A stretch of 5,619 nucleotides of DNA from Synechococcaceae bacterium WBB_10_009 (GTDB lineage Bacteria; Cyanobacteriota; Cyanobacteriia; PCC-6307; Cyanobiaceae): the NCBI GenBank assembly GCA_010030955.1, contig RHBP01000114.1:1-5619 (forward strand), in the 5' to 3' direction. Position 1 is the first letter of the stretch. Each line of letters starts with the position of its first letter. Shown piece after piece: positions 1-4,955 of this stretch. Under the pieces are notes generated by a model, which was not told where the DNA came from, did no database searches, and worked only from the letters and a program-made list of their open reading frames with translations. The translations under genes and the position numbers were made by a program.

Positions 1-49
1 CCGCGGGGTGGTGGGGACTGCCATCAGCGCCTCGGCGGCCGTTGCTGGC

Positions 50-223
50 TTAGATCCTGCAGCCCAGCTGGATCACCCCTTGGTCCAACAGCCGCCCGAG
101 CCGCTCGAGGGTGGCCTGCTCGGTGCGGGAGCAGCGGCCCTGGCAGGAGAGCAGCCAATCGATTTCGGCCTCGGTGATCACGCCTGAACCGAGGGCCTCC
201 AGGAAGAGGGCGCCGACAGCCAT
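50..223 (-). CDS. Small conserved-type cyanobacterial protein, 57 aa, function unknown
   Basis: A complete short ORF opens with ATG at 223 and ends with TAA at 50-52. An in-frame TAA at 245-247 lies just upstream and no other start codon falls between, so the start is well constrained. The product has no signal peptide or membrane segment. It begins MAVGALFLEALGSG, continues with a predicted helix (EAEIDWLLSCQGRC, with Cys at 27 and 31), then a second helix (TEQATLERLGRLLDQG) and ends IQLGCRI with a third Cys at 55. The compact two-helix layout and the closing GCRI resemble small uncharacterised proteins of picocyanobacteria, but this is recollection and was not searched. No clear Shine-Dalgarno sequence precedes the ATG. 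The gene diverges from the DoxX gene and may share a control region with it. Function unknown. Confidence 0.72.
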   Translation of the reverse strand: MAVGALFLEALGSGVITEAEIDWLLSCQGRCSRTEQATLERLGRLLDQGVIQLGCRI

Positions 224-230
224 GAGAAAG

Positions 231-250
231 ATGTAACAGGTTCTTTACAT
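231..250. promoter_or_regulatory. Inverted repeat ATGTAA-N8-TTACAT in a divergent intergenic region
   Basis: The 20-base element has perfect 6-bp arms and an 8-nt spacer. It lies 8 to 27 nt upstream of the 57-aa gene on the minus strand and about 150 nt upstream of the DoxX gene, in the only AT-rich patch of this spacer. The TTACAT arms look like half-sites of the cyanobacterial high-light element HLR1, bound by RpaB, but HLR1 is normally a direct repeat. The element also has a GTA-N10-TAC core, close to the GTA-N8-TAC site of NtcA but with spacing 2 nt too long. On the minus strand a TAATGT hexamer (253-248) could be a -10 box. The rest of the 224-396 spacer holds a 12-bp palindrome (GGCGGGCCCGCC, 272-283) and no further gene. 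An operator role is an inference. Confidence 0.35.
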
Positions 251-396
251 TAAGCCCTCAGAAGCGGTCCTGGCGGGCCCGCCGGCCACCAAGACGTATC
301 CGGCATCGCTTGCCACCGCTGGGATTTCGCCACCTGGGGCGTTGCTTCACGTTTCTTAAAAAGATTCGCCAGGATCGTTGCATCGCCACACCCACC

Positions 397-1023
397 ATGC
401 CCCTCACCAACCCCATCGAATGGACGACGGCCTTCCTGGCCGCCACCGTGGCCCTCTGGTTTGTGGGCCGCAGCCTGCCTTGGGCCACCCTGCAGCCCCG
501 GGGCGGCCCAAGCCTGCCCCTGGCTCCCGCACTGCTGGCCTACGTGCAGCGACCCGGATGGCTGGCCTCCACAGGCCTGCTGCTGCTGCGCCTCAGCATC
601 GGCCTGCTGATGATTCACCACGGCCAGGAAAAGCTGGCCGACCCGCAGGGCTTCGCCTCCACCTACGTGGCATCGCTGCACCTGCCGTTTCCGCTGTTCT
701 TTGCCTACGCCGCCGGCTTCTCGGAGTTGATCGGCAGCTGGCTGGTGATCCTGGGGCTGCTCACCCCCCTGGGGGCCCTGGCCCTGAGTTCCACCATGGC
801 GGTGGCCGCCGTGCAGCACATCCTCACGGGCGGCTTCAACATCTACGTGCTGGAGCTGGTGCTGCTCTACCTGGGGGGCAGCCTGGCGATCCTGCTCAAT
901 GGCCCCGGCCGCTTCTCCTTTGATGCCGGCATGGCACCGCTGCTGCTGGGCCAGCGCAATGGTTCAGCTACGGAAGCTCCATCCAGCTTGCGGGCCATGG
1001 CAATTCCGGTGGAGAAGGGCTGA
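397..1023 (+). CDS. DoxX family integral membrane protein, 208 aa
   Basis: The protein has the DoxX layout. A first hydrophobic segment lies at about residues 11-24. A four-helix core follows at about 61-75 (LLLLRLSIGLLMIHHG, ending in the typical polar HGxEKL turn), 99-121, 123-142 and 148-168. The segment FAYAAGFSELIGSWLVILG, followed by a glycine- and proline-containing turn (LLTPLGA), is typical of the family. DoxX proteins are inner-membrane proteins linked to the DoxD/DoxX subunits of thiosulfate:quinone oxidoreductase, and most bacterial members have no established substrate. I chose the ATG at 397. A TTG at 310 would add 29 residues with no membrane or family character. No good Shine-Dalgarno precedes 397. 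The gene ends 8 nt from the end of the convergent desaturase. Family assignment is firm and the specific role is unknown. Confidence 0.87.
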   Translation: MPLTNPIEWTTAFLAATVALWFVGRSLPWATLQPRGGPSLPLAPALLAYVQRPGWLASTGLLLLRLSIGLLMIHHGQEKLADPQGFASTYVASLHLPFPLFFAYAAGFSELIGSWLVILGLLTPLGALALSSTMAVAAVQHILTGGFNIYVLELVLLYLGGSLAILLNGPGRFSFDAGMAPLLLGQRNGSATEAPSSLRAMAIPVEKG

Positions 1024-1035
1024 GCCTCCGCTCAG
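1020..1035. repeat. Hairpin CTGAGC-CTCC-GCTCAG spanning two convergent stop codons
   Basis: A perfect 6-bp stem with a 4-nt loop contains both the TGA of the DoxX gene (1021-1023) and the complement of the desaturase TGA (1032-1034). There is no T-run on either side, so it is not a classical intrinsic terminator. It could still protect transcript ends or slow polymerase between the two converging genes. Only the structure is seen; the role is inferred. Confidence 0.4.
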
Positions 1036-2174
1036 AACACAAACGCCCCATCGCTGGCGCGGCGCCGCACGGCGCCGCAGCCGCAGGCCACGCGCCACAG
1101 CGCCCGGTGGATGGGGGTGGGGTCGTAGCGCACCAGCTCCGGGAAGCGTTGCCGCAGCAGGGCATTGCCGCGCCAGGCGTTGTAATGCGGGATGCGTGAG
1201 TTGATGTGGTGGCACACGTGGGTGGAGCCGATGCCGTGGTGCAGCAGGTTGATCAGCGGGCCGTAGGGGCGATCCACCGTTTGCAGCGCGCCCTTGGCCC
1301 AGTGCCACTCCGCGCTGGAGAAATGGGGGATGGCCACATCGGTGTGCTGCAGCCAGGTGTAAATCACCAGCCACGCGTTCACCACCACGTAGGGCAGGCC
1401 GTACACGGCGAGCACCCGCGCCACGCCGAACTGGGCCGCCAGGGCCGCCAGGCATGCCAGCACCACGAGCAGCCCCAGGTCAGAGCGCAGCATCAGGCCG
1501 CGGAACGTCTGCGGAAACAGCGCCCGGCTGCCGCGGTTGAAGCGCCGGCCATTCCAGAAGTGGGAGGTGGGGCGGCCGTAGTCCTCTCCGCCGGTGGCCC
1601 CTAAAAACAGATACAGCGGCCAGCCGATCACCAGGTGGTTGAACAGGGAGAGGGCTCCAAACAGCCGCCGGCCCAGACGCTGCCGCAGGGCCTCTGTGGC
1701 GCGGCCAGACAGGGATTCGGCCCGCGGCGGCACGTGGGTTTCACCCTGCTCCAGGTGGTTGCAGTGGGCGTGGTGCACCGCATGGCTGCGGGCCCAGCTG
1801 TGATAGGGCACCAGCAACAGGCTGTGCAGCAAAAAGCCCAGGGCACCCTCCAGCCGGCGGTTGGGATGGAAGGCGTTGTGGCCGCATTCGTGGGCGATCA
1901 CCCACAGGCCCATCGCCACCGTGCCGGTGGCAACGCCATAGAGCAGCCAGAGGGGTGTGGCCCAGAGGGCGAGCGGAATCTGGGTGCCCAGGCCATAGGC
2001 CACCGCCGAGAGGGCCGCCGAGAGGGCGAGGCTGCCCCAGGCCTTGATGGGGTTGTGGCGGGTGAGCTCCGCCGGCAGGGCAGCGAGCAGCTCGGCCTTG
2101 CTGGGGTAAGGATCGGGGGCGGGTGCGGAGCTGACGCGGCCTGGCGCCGAAAGCAGGGAAACAGGGGGCGTCAA
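1032..2174 (-). CDS. Membrane fatty acid desaturase, FAD2/DesA-like (delta-12 or omega-3 type)
   Basis: This 380-aa di-iron membrane desaturase would insert a double bond into acyl chains of membrane glycerolipids. All three histidine boxes are intact: HECGH at 95-99, HAVHH at 131-135 and HVCHH at 319-323. Hydrophobic segments lie at about 45-62, 65-95, 107-123, 177-193 and 232-275. Several stretches resemble plant microsomal FAD2/FAD3 more than classical cyanobacterial DesA: GETHVPP after box 2, TWLQHTDVAIPHF, GALQTVDRPYG, box 3 followed by INSRIPHYNA, and DPTPIHRALWR near the C-terminus. That favours a delta-12 or omega-3 activity over delta-9, but regiospecificity cannot be read from sequence. 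The only usual start codon is TTG at 2174. The frame stays open upstream to a TGA at 2274-2276 without ATG, GTG or TTG. Such enzymes help cyanobacteria keep membranes fluid in the cold. Confidence 0.9.
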   Translation of the reverse strand: MTPPVSLLSAPGRVSSAPAPDPYPSKAELLAALPAELTRHNPIKAWGSLALSAALSAVAYGLGTQIPLALWATPLWLLYGVATGTVAMGLWVIAHECGHNAFHPNRRLEGALGFLLHSLLLVPYHSWARSHAVHHAHCNHLEQGETHVPPRAESLSGRATEALRQRLGRRLFGALSLFNHLVIGWPLYLFLGATGGEDYGRPTSHFWNGRRFNRGSRALFPQTFRGLMLRSDLGLLVVLACLAALAAQFGVARVLAVYGLPYVVVNAWLVIYTWLQHTDVAIPHFSSAEWHWAKGALQTVDRPYGPLINLLHHGIGSTHVCHHINSRIPHYNAWRGNALLRQRFPELVRYDPTPIHRALWRVACGCGAVRRRASDGAFVF

Positions 2175-2189
2175 TCGCAGAACCGCATC

Positions 2190-2209
2190 AAAAAAGCCCC
2201 GAACGGCTT
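2190..2209 (-). terminator. Intrinsic terminator of the L,D-transpeptidase gene
   Basis: On the minus strand a 5-bp stem (AAGCC/GGCTT, extendable by a G-T pair) encloses a 6-nt loop, and its 3' arm runs into six consecutive T's. It begins 39 nt after the transpeptidase stop and ends 16 nt before the TTG start of the desaturase, so it probably separates the two same-strand genes. The stem is short, so termination may be partial and some desaturase mRNA could arise by read-through. Confidence 0.55.
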
Positions 2210-2247
2210 CATCTTTGGTGCGGATTGTATCGAGGCGGTGGACGGGC

Positions 2248-2904
2248 TCAGGGGGTGCAGGGCCCGTTGGCGCTCACCACCACCTCATCGCCGAGCTGCA
2301 CGGAAGCCAGCAGGGTTTTCAGCACCGGCTCGGCCACATTCACGCAACCACCGGTGACCTTCTGGCCGATGCGCTTGTCGTTGTTGCTGCCGTGGATGGC
2401 GAAGCTGTACCAGCGGAATGTGCCGTTGTAGGTGTCGAAGCGAAACGGCTGTTTCACCCCACCCACCGGCGCCAGGCTCACGTAGCCCACACCGTATTCG
2501 CCGATCTCGTGGTCGCCGTCGAAGTCGATCGCGTTCATGGATTTGAACAGCGTGCGCTTGAGCTCCGCTTCGCTCTTGCCTGATTGCTTGATCAAGGCCG
2601 GATCCATCGCAAAGCGGGTGGGGCTCAGGATCGCATTCACCTTGAAGCGGCCGAGCGGCGTGTAGCCCTCCTCAAAACGGCTACCGGCGCAGGTCACGCC
2701 GTGGCGGCCATAGCCCACCTTGAACAGCTTGCGCTCCTCGCCGCGGGGCAGCACCCCAAAGCTGCTGGAGGGGTCCTTGAGGTCGAGGTTGATCCGGATC
2801 GGCCCGGTGATCGGCGGTGCCCCGGCCGTGCCGCCCTTGCCGCCACCGCAGCCCGCCAGCGCCAGGCACAACCCCACCAAAGCGAGCGTGGGCAGTGGTC
2901 GCAT
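2248..2904 (-). CDS. L,D-transpeptidase (YkuD domain) lipoprotein, 218 aa
   Basis: The N-terminus is a lipoprotein signal: MRPLPTLALVGLCLALAGC, lipobox LAGC with the lipidated Cys at 19, then a Gly-rich linker. The remainder is a YkuD-type domain. TPLGRFKV at 82-89 matches the usual TPxGxF element. The catalytic region has IHGSNN (His171), then G180 and TGGCVNV with the predicted nucleophile Cys187. The family usually has S/T-H-G-C, and here the His before GC is Gly. Such enzymes form 3-3 peptidoglycan cross-links, or attach proteins to peptidoglycan, using L,D-amide bonds, and act in the periplasm. The ATG at 2904 puts a short charged n-region directly before the hydrophobic stretch. An in-frame ATG at 2955 would add 17 residues and give a poorer signal. 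A terminator follows at 2190-2209. Family firm; activity inferred. Confidence 0.84.
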   Translation of the reverse strand: MRPLPTLALVGLCLALAGCGGGKGGTAGAPPITGPIRINLDLKDPSSSFGVLPRGEERKLFKVGYGRHGVTCAGSRFEEGYTPLGRFKVNAILSPTRFAMDPALIKQSGKSEAELKRTLFKSMNAIDFDGDHEIGEYGVGYVSLAPVGGVKQPFRFDTYNGTFRWYSFAIHGSNNDKRIGQKVTGGCVNVAEPVLKTLLASVQLGDEVVVSANGPCTP

Positions 2905-3018
2905 GGGGGGCCGAAAGCGCTGGGCCCATGTTGGCGGCTTCTCGCCGATCGGCATGCCCCAGCGGCCGGAGGCAGGGGGATCCAGGCAGAGTGGGGGAAC
3001 CAGCCATCCGCCCAGCCC

Positions 3019-3162
3019 ATGAAGGAAATCAGCCCGATGGAGCTGCTGCTGCGCCTCGCGGGCCGTGTGGCGGCGGTGAGCGGGGTGATCGCCCTGATCG
3101 TGTGGGTCACCTGGGTGATGCTCGACGTGAAAAACCTGCAGAGCGGCTTCACCCTGCCCTGA
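3019..3162 (+). CDS. Small single-helix membrane protein, 47 aa (or 41 aa), unknown
   Basis: The ORF runs from ATG at 3019 to TGA at 3160-3162. The product has a short charged N-terminus (MKEISPMELLLRLAGR), one hydrophobic helix at about residues 17-35 (VAAVSGVIALIVWVTWVML) and a short tail DVKNLQSGFTLP. It looks like a bitopic inner- or thylakoid-membrane peptide of a kind common and usually unannotated in cyanobacteria. A second in-frame ATG at 3037 has a good Shine-Dalgarno match, AAGGAA at 3022-3027, 9 nt upstream, so a 41-residue form starting MELLLRLAGR may be the real or a second product. The 114-nt divergent spacer to the transpeptidase contains a 10-bp palindrome, GCCGATCGGC, at 2944-2953. 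No family was recognised. Confidence 0.6.
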   Translation: MKEISPMELLLRLAGRVAAVSGVIALIVWVTWVMLDVKNLQSGFTLP

Positions 3163-3237
3163 GGCCCGCCTCCCGCAGCAGGGGGTGACACGGACACCAC
3201 GCCTGTGGCATGACCGAGGGGAACCCGCGGGGTGGCC

Positions 3238-3438
3238 ATGGCCGACTTCCTGGTGCTGTTCTCCGACCCGGTGGGTGCGGGCTACCGGATGGTGCAGGCC
3301 CTCACCGCCCAGCAGGCCGCTGAGGTGATGAAGCTGATCAACCCGGAGGCGCTGGTGTCGGTGGTGCCGGCGGAGCAGCTCGGCGTGATCGACCGCCACC
3401 AGCTCGTGGCCGACTGGATTCGCCTCAGCCAGGGCTGA
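3238..3438 (+). CDS. Small soluble protein, 66 aa, unknown function
   Basis: ATG at 3238 to TGA at 3436-3438. A GTG two codons earlier (3232) is an alternative start. A GAGGGGA sequence at 3216-3222 would suit the GTG better, whereas a GGGG at 3229-3232 is close to the ATG. The product begins with a predicted strand (ADFLVLF), then a helix rich in Ala and Gln (GYRMVQALTAQQAAEVMKLI), a second strand (EALVSVVP) and a final helix (RHQLVADWIRLSQG). This beta-alpha-beta-alpha pattern suggests a small folded cytoplasmic protein. There is no signal peptide, no cysteine and no metal-binding motif. It lies 75 nt after the one-helix membrane peptide on the same strand and could be co-transcribed with it. 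It converges on the exported protein gene with 9 nt between stop codons. No family was recognised. Confidence 0.62.
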   Translation: MADFLVLFSDPVGAGYRMVQALTAQQAAEVMKLINPEALVSVVPAEQLGVIDRHQLVADWIRLSQG

Positions 3439-3452
3439 GGCCACGCGTCAGC
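3434..3452. repeat. Inverted repeat GCTGA-N9-TCAGC joining two convergent stop codons
   Basis: Five-base arms at 3434-3438 and 3448-3452 contain the TGA of the plus-strand gene and the complement of the TGA of the minus-strand gene. The arrangement resembles the hairpin at 1020-1035. There is no T-run. Three of the five pairs follow automatically from two opposed TGA codons, so the support is modest. Confidence 0.25.
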
Positions 3453-3774
3453 GCAGTGCCGGGCACTCCCCGGCCAGCTCCCCATAGCCGGCCTCCTCAG
3501 GCGGGGCGGCCGTGAGCGCGCGGGACGCCATCACCTGGGCCTCGTAGCCCAGCAACGCCGTGTAACAGCGCCAGCTCTTGCTGGCCTCGGCGCGGTTCTT
3601 GAGCCGGTGGCTGGTTTCGAGGAAGGGCTTGCAGCTGGATGCGGCCTGAGCCCCCTGCAGGCAGCGCTGCGCCTGGGCCCGCAGGGCGCTGAGCCCCTGG
3701 GCCTGGGCTGGCTGCGGCAGGGCCAGCAGGGTGAGCAAGGCAGCGGCAAGGGCGGCCGGCGGGCGTGGCCTCAC
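3448..3774 (-). CDS. Secreted four-cysteine protein, 108 aa, unknown function
   Basis: The gene starts with GTG at 3774-3772, overlapping the TGA of the NTF2-like gene in the four bases GTGA, a classic sign of translational coupling. The N-terminus is a Sec signal peptide: MRPRPP, a hydrophobic core (AALAAALLTLLALP) and a c-region QPAQA with likely cleavage after Ala25. The mature part of about 83 residues is mostly helical and has exactly four cysteines (38, 48, 70, 104), enough for two disulfides in the periplasm. Other visible pieces are the helix LSALRAQAQRCLQGAQAASSC and a Lys/Arg-rich stretch SHRLKNRAEASKSWRCY. No domain was recognised. A longer reading of this frame continues to 4719 but only runs antisense or out of frame through neighbouring genes, so it is not used. 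The signal peptide is seen directly; export is inferred. Confidence 0.72.
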   Translation of the reverse strand: MRPRPPAALAAALLTLLALPQPAQAQGLSALRAQAQRCLQGAQAASSCKPFLETSHRLKNRAEASKSWRCYTALLGYEAQVMASRALTAAPPEEAGYGELAGECPALR

Positions 3775-4190
3775 GCCACGAAGCGGCCGTAGAGCCAGCG
3801 CACAAAGCCCCCCAGCAGCGGCACCGGGCCAAAGGTGGGGCCCACGAAATCGAAGTAATCGCGATGGTCCACGATCTTGCCCTCGCCGTTGAGCAGCAGC
3901 CGCGTGGCCCCCGGATAGAGGAATTCGATGCCCTTGATCTTGAGGCCCATCTCCCACTCCACAAAGGCGGTGCTGCCATCGATGGCCAGCGCCTCGGGCC
4001 GCAGCATCACGTCGTCGCAACGTTTGATCAGGCCCTCCTGGGCCTTGAGGTAGGCCTCGATGCCGTGGTGTTCCTGGGTGGGGTCCTGGAAGTGCACCGT
4101 GTCGGCGTAGGCGGCGCGCCACTGGGCATCGCTGGGGGCGGGGGCGCCGTAGGGCTTGGTGAACAGGGCCCGGAGGCTGTCGGCATCCAC
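3771..4190 (-). CDS. NTF2-like / SnoaL-like protein, about 139 aa
   Basis: Length and pattern fit the NTF2-like cone fold: an N-terminal helix (ADSLRALFTKPYG), then WRAAYADTVHFQDPTQEHHGIEAY with the typical F-x-DP...G-x-E-AY element of SnoaL-type proteins, then alternating strands (STAFVEWEMGLKI, GATRLLLN, KIVDHRDYFDFVGP). His109, Asp111, Tyr112 and Asp114 sit where SnoaL relatives place conserved polar residues in the pocket. Members range from small-molecule isomerases and hydrolases to non-catalytic binding domains, so no substrate is assigned. No signal peptide is seen. I chose GTG at 4190. A TTG at 4259 would add 23 poorly family-like residues and leave only 4 nt to the divergent gene. 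A TACGCT hexamer (4221-4216, minus) could be a -10 box. The stop codon overlaps the start of the downstream exported protein. Confidence 0.76.
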   Translation of the reverse strand: MDADSLRALFTKPYGAPAPSDAQWRAAYADTVHFQDPTQEHHGIEAYLKAQEGLIKRCDDVMLRPEALAIDGSTAFVEWEMGLKIKGIEFLYPGATRLLLNGEGKIVDHRDYFDFVGPTFGPVPLLGGFVRWLYGRFVA

Positions 4191-4263
4191 GGGAAGTGTC
4201 GCCAGAGGGGTTCCAAGCGTATGGGGATCGCGGGAGAATCGGCGCACCGTTGCCCCCAAGCCG

Positions 4264-4665
4264 ATGCGCCGCGCCTGGTCTGCTGCCCTGCTGCTGGCCC
4301 TGCTCGCCCCCGCCGCCCAGGCGGCACCGTTCAGCTACGACCCGGTGTCGTTCGCGGGCTTCGCCAACGCCAGCTTCAAGCGCGACGGCAAGCCCCTGTT
4401 TGTGAAAAACCTGGGCACCTGTCTGCGTGAAGGCAAGGACAAAACCGGCTACCGCTGCCTCAGCGGCGAACTGTTGGAGGACCAGCCCGCCAAGCAGGGC
4501 CGCAACTTCTGCAAGCTCGATGCCATCTGGTACGTGCCCTTCAGCAAAACCGTGCAGCTGCGCCCCGGCCCCTGCCAGTTCCGCAGCGACAAACAGCGCC
4601 TGATGAACGAAGGCCAGCAGCTGCTGCGCCAGGGTCTCGAGCAACTGGAGAACTTCAAGCGCTAA
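4264..4665 (+). CDS. Secreted four-cysteine protein, 133 aa, unknown function
   Basis: ATG at 4264 to TAA at 4663-4665. The start is supported by a textbook Sec signal peptide: MRRAWS, hydrophobic core AALLLALLAPAAQA, likely cleavage after Ala20. A GTG 36 codons upstream (4156) would place an unrelated Arg-rich segment before it. The mature protein has four cysteines (53, 65, 83, 104), which suggests two disulfides, spaced differently from the exported protein at 3448-3774. The segment from about 22 to 108 reads as a beta-rich small domain (FSYDPVSFAGFANASF, KPLFVKNLGTCL, GYRCLSGELL, LDAIWYVPF, TVQLRPGPC). A charged helix closes the protein (KQRLMNEGQQLLRQGLEQLENFKR). It diverges from the NTF2-like operon across a spacer of 73 nt. 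A weak terminator follows at 4674-4699. No family was recognised. Confidence 0.77.
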   Translation: MRRAWSAALLLALLAPAAQAAPFSYDPVSFAGFANASFKRDGKPLFVKNLGTCLREGKDKTGYRCLSGELLEDQPAKQGRNFCKLDAIWYVPFSKTVQLRPGPCQFRSDKQRLMNEGQQLLRQGLEQLENFKR

Positions 4666-4673
4666 GGCCAAGG

Positions 4674-4699
4674 GGGCCCTGCCAGAAGGGGCCTGTTTT
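4674..4699 (+). terminator. Probable intrinsic terminator after the secreted protein gene
   Basis: Nine nt after the TAA, a 5-bp GC stem (GGCCC at 4675-4679 with GGGCC at 4689-4693, plus one G-T pair) is followed by TGTTTTA. The loop is 9 nt and the T-run is only four bases, so strength is probably moderate. It separates this gene from the small protein gene at 4728. Confidence 0.42.
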
Positions 4700-4708
4700 A
4701 CGGTGGAG

Positions 4709-4723
4709 GGCTGTGCCACAGCC
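4709..4723 (+). promoter_or_regulatory. Hairpin GGCTGTGCCACAGCC between Shine-Dalgarno and start codon
   Basis: A 15-base near-perfect palindrome (7-bp arms around a single C, or as RNA a 6-bp stem with a GCC loop) begins inside the strong Shine-Dalgarno GGAGGG at 4705-4710. It ends 4 nt before the ATG at 4728. Without folding, the ribosome site and ATG are 17 nt apart, which is too far. Folding would shorten the effective distance but also occlude part of the GGAGGG. It may be a translational control element or a repressor site. If translation starts at GTG 4713 instead, the palindrome is inside the coding region. Confidence 0.35.
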
Positions 4724-4727
4724 GCCC

Positions 4728-4931
4728 ATGGGCTCCCCCACCATCACCCACAACGGCGTGGAGTACCGGCTCACGCGCCTGCCATCGGCCCTTGAGGCCT
4801 CCCGCAATGGGGCCGCCAACCGCATTCGCCCGTGGCTGAGCCGCAGCGAACAGGAGGTGTTGCAGGCCCAACGGGTGGAGCGGGCCCGCCGCGACAACGG
4901 CATCCCCGCCCCGGATCAGTGGATGTGGTGA
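4728..4931 (+). CDS. Small basic protein, 67 aa, unknown function
   Basis: ATG at 4728 to TGA at 4929-4931. An alternative GTG at 4713 would add five residues (MPQPP) and sits 2 nt after GGAGGG, whereas the ATG is 17 nt from it, so the start is uncertain. The N-terminus looks like a short hairpin of strands (TITHNGVEYRLTRLP). A long, highly charged helix follows (LSRSEQEVLQAQRVERARRDNG) and the tail is IPAPDQWMW. There are no cysteines, no signal peptide and no membrane segment. The helix and net positive charge would suit nucleic-acid or protein binding, but no domain was recognised. The gene converges on the Nif11-domain gene with 18 nt between the stop codons. Confidence 0.6.
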   Translation: MGSPTITHNGVEYRLTRLPSALEASRNGAANRIRPWLSRSEQEVLQAQRVERARRDNGIPAPDQWMW

Positions 4932-4942
4932 GCTGGCGGCTG

Positions 4943-4955
4943 GGCTGACTCAGCC
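4943..4955. repeat. 13-bp palindrome GGCTGACTCAGCC at the 3' end of the Nif11 gene
   Basis: A perfect palindrome around a single C at 4949 contains the complement of the Nif11 gene stop codon (4950-4952), between two convergent genes. As RNA it would form a 4-bp stem with a 5-nt loop, without a T-run. The ends (GGCTG/CAGCC) resemble those of the hairpin at 4709-4723 upstream of the neighbouring gene. Role unknown. Confidence 0.3.

Noticed and set aside
1..24. ATG at 24 (minus) with GAGG 5 nt upstream, possible start of another gene downstream of the 57-aa gene
   Set aside because: Only eight codons are inside the window, too few to support a gene call.
272..283. Perfect 12-bp palindrome GGCGGGCCCGCC in the spacer before DoxX
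   Set aside because: Such all-GC palindromes are expected by chance here. It has no T-run and no placement that suggests a regulator site.
250..819. 189-aa minus-strand frame opposite the DoxX gene
   Set aside because: It is rich in Gln, Gly and His runs typical of antisense GC-rich reading, and the plus strand encodes a clear membrane protein.
1635..2357. 240-aa plus-strand open frame opposite the desaturase, and similar long frames at 1206-1604 and 3765-4430
   Set aside because: These are antisense shadows caused by high GC at third codon positions. Their sequences are low in hydrophobic order and match no family, while the opposite strand encodes clear proteins.
3225..3235. CCGCGGGGTGG repeated at 1-11 and 3225-3235
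   Set aside because: An 11-base match in GC-rich DNA with no shared flanks; probably chance.
2248..3444. 398-aa minus-strand reading that extends the L,D-transpeptidase upstream
   Set aside because: The extra N-terminal part runs antisense to two plausible small plus-strand genes and has no family character, while a clean lipoprotein signal starts at 2904.
3448..4719. 423-aa minus-strand reading through the NTF2-like and secreted protein genes
   Set aside because: It overlaps the NTF2-like gene in another frame and the 4264 gene on the opposite strand. The real product starts at GTG 3774 with a signal peptide.
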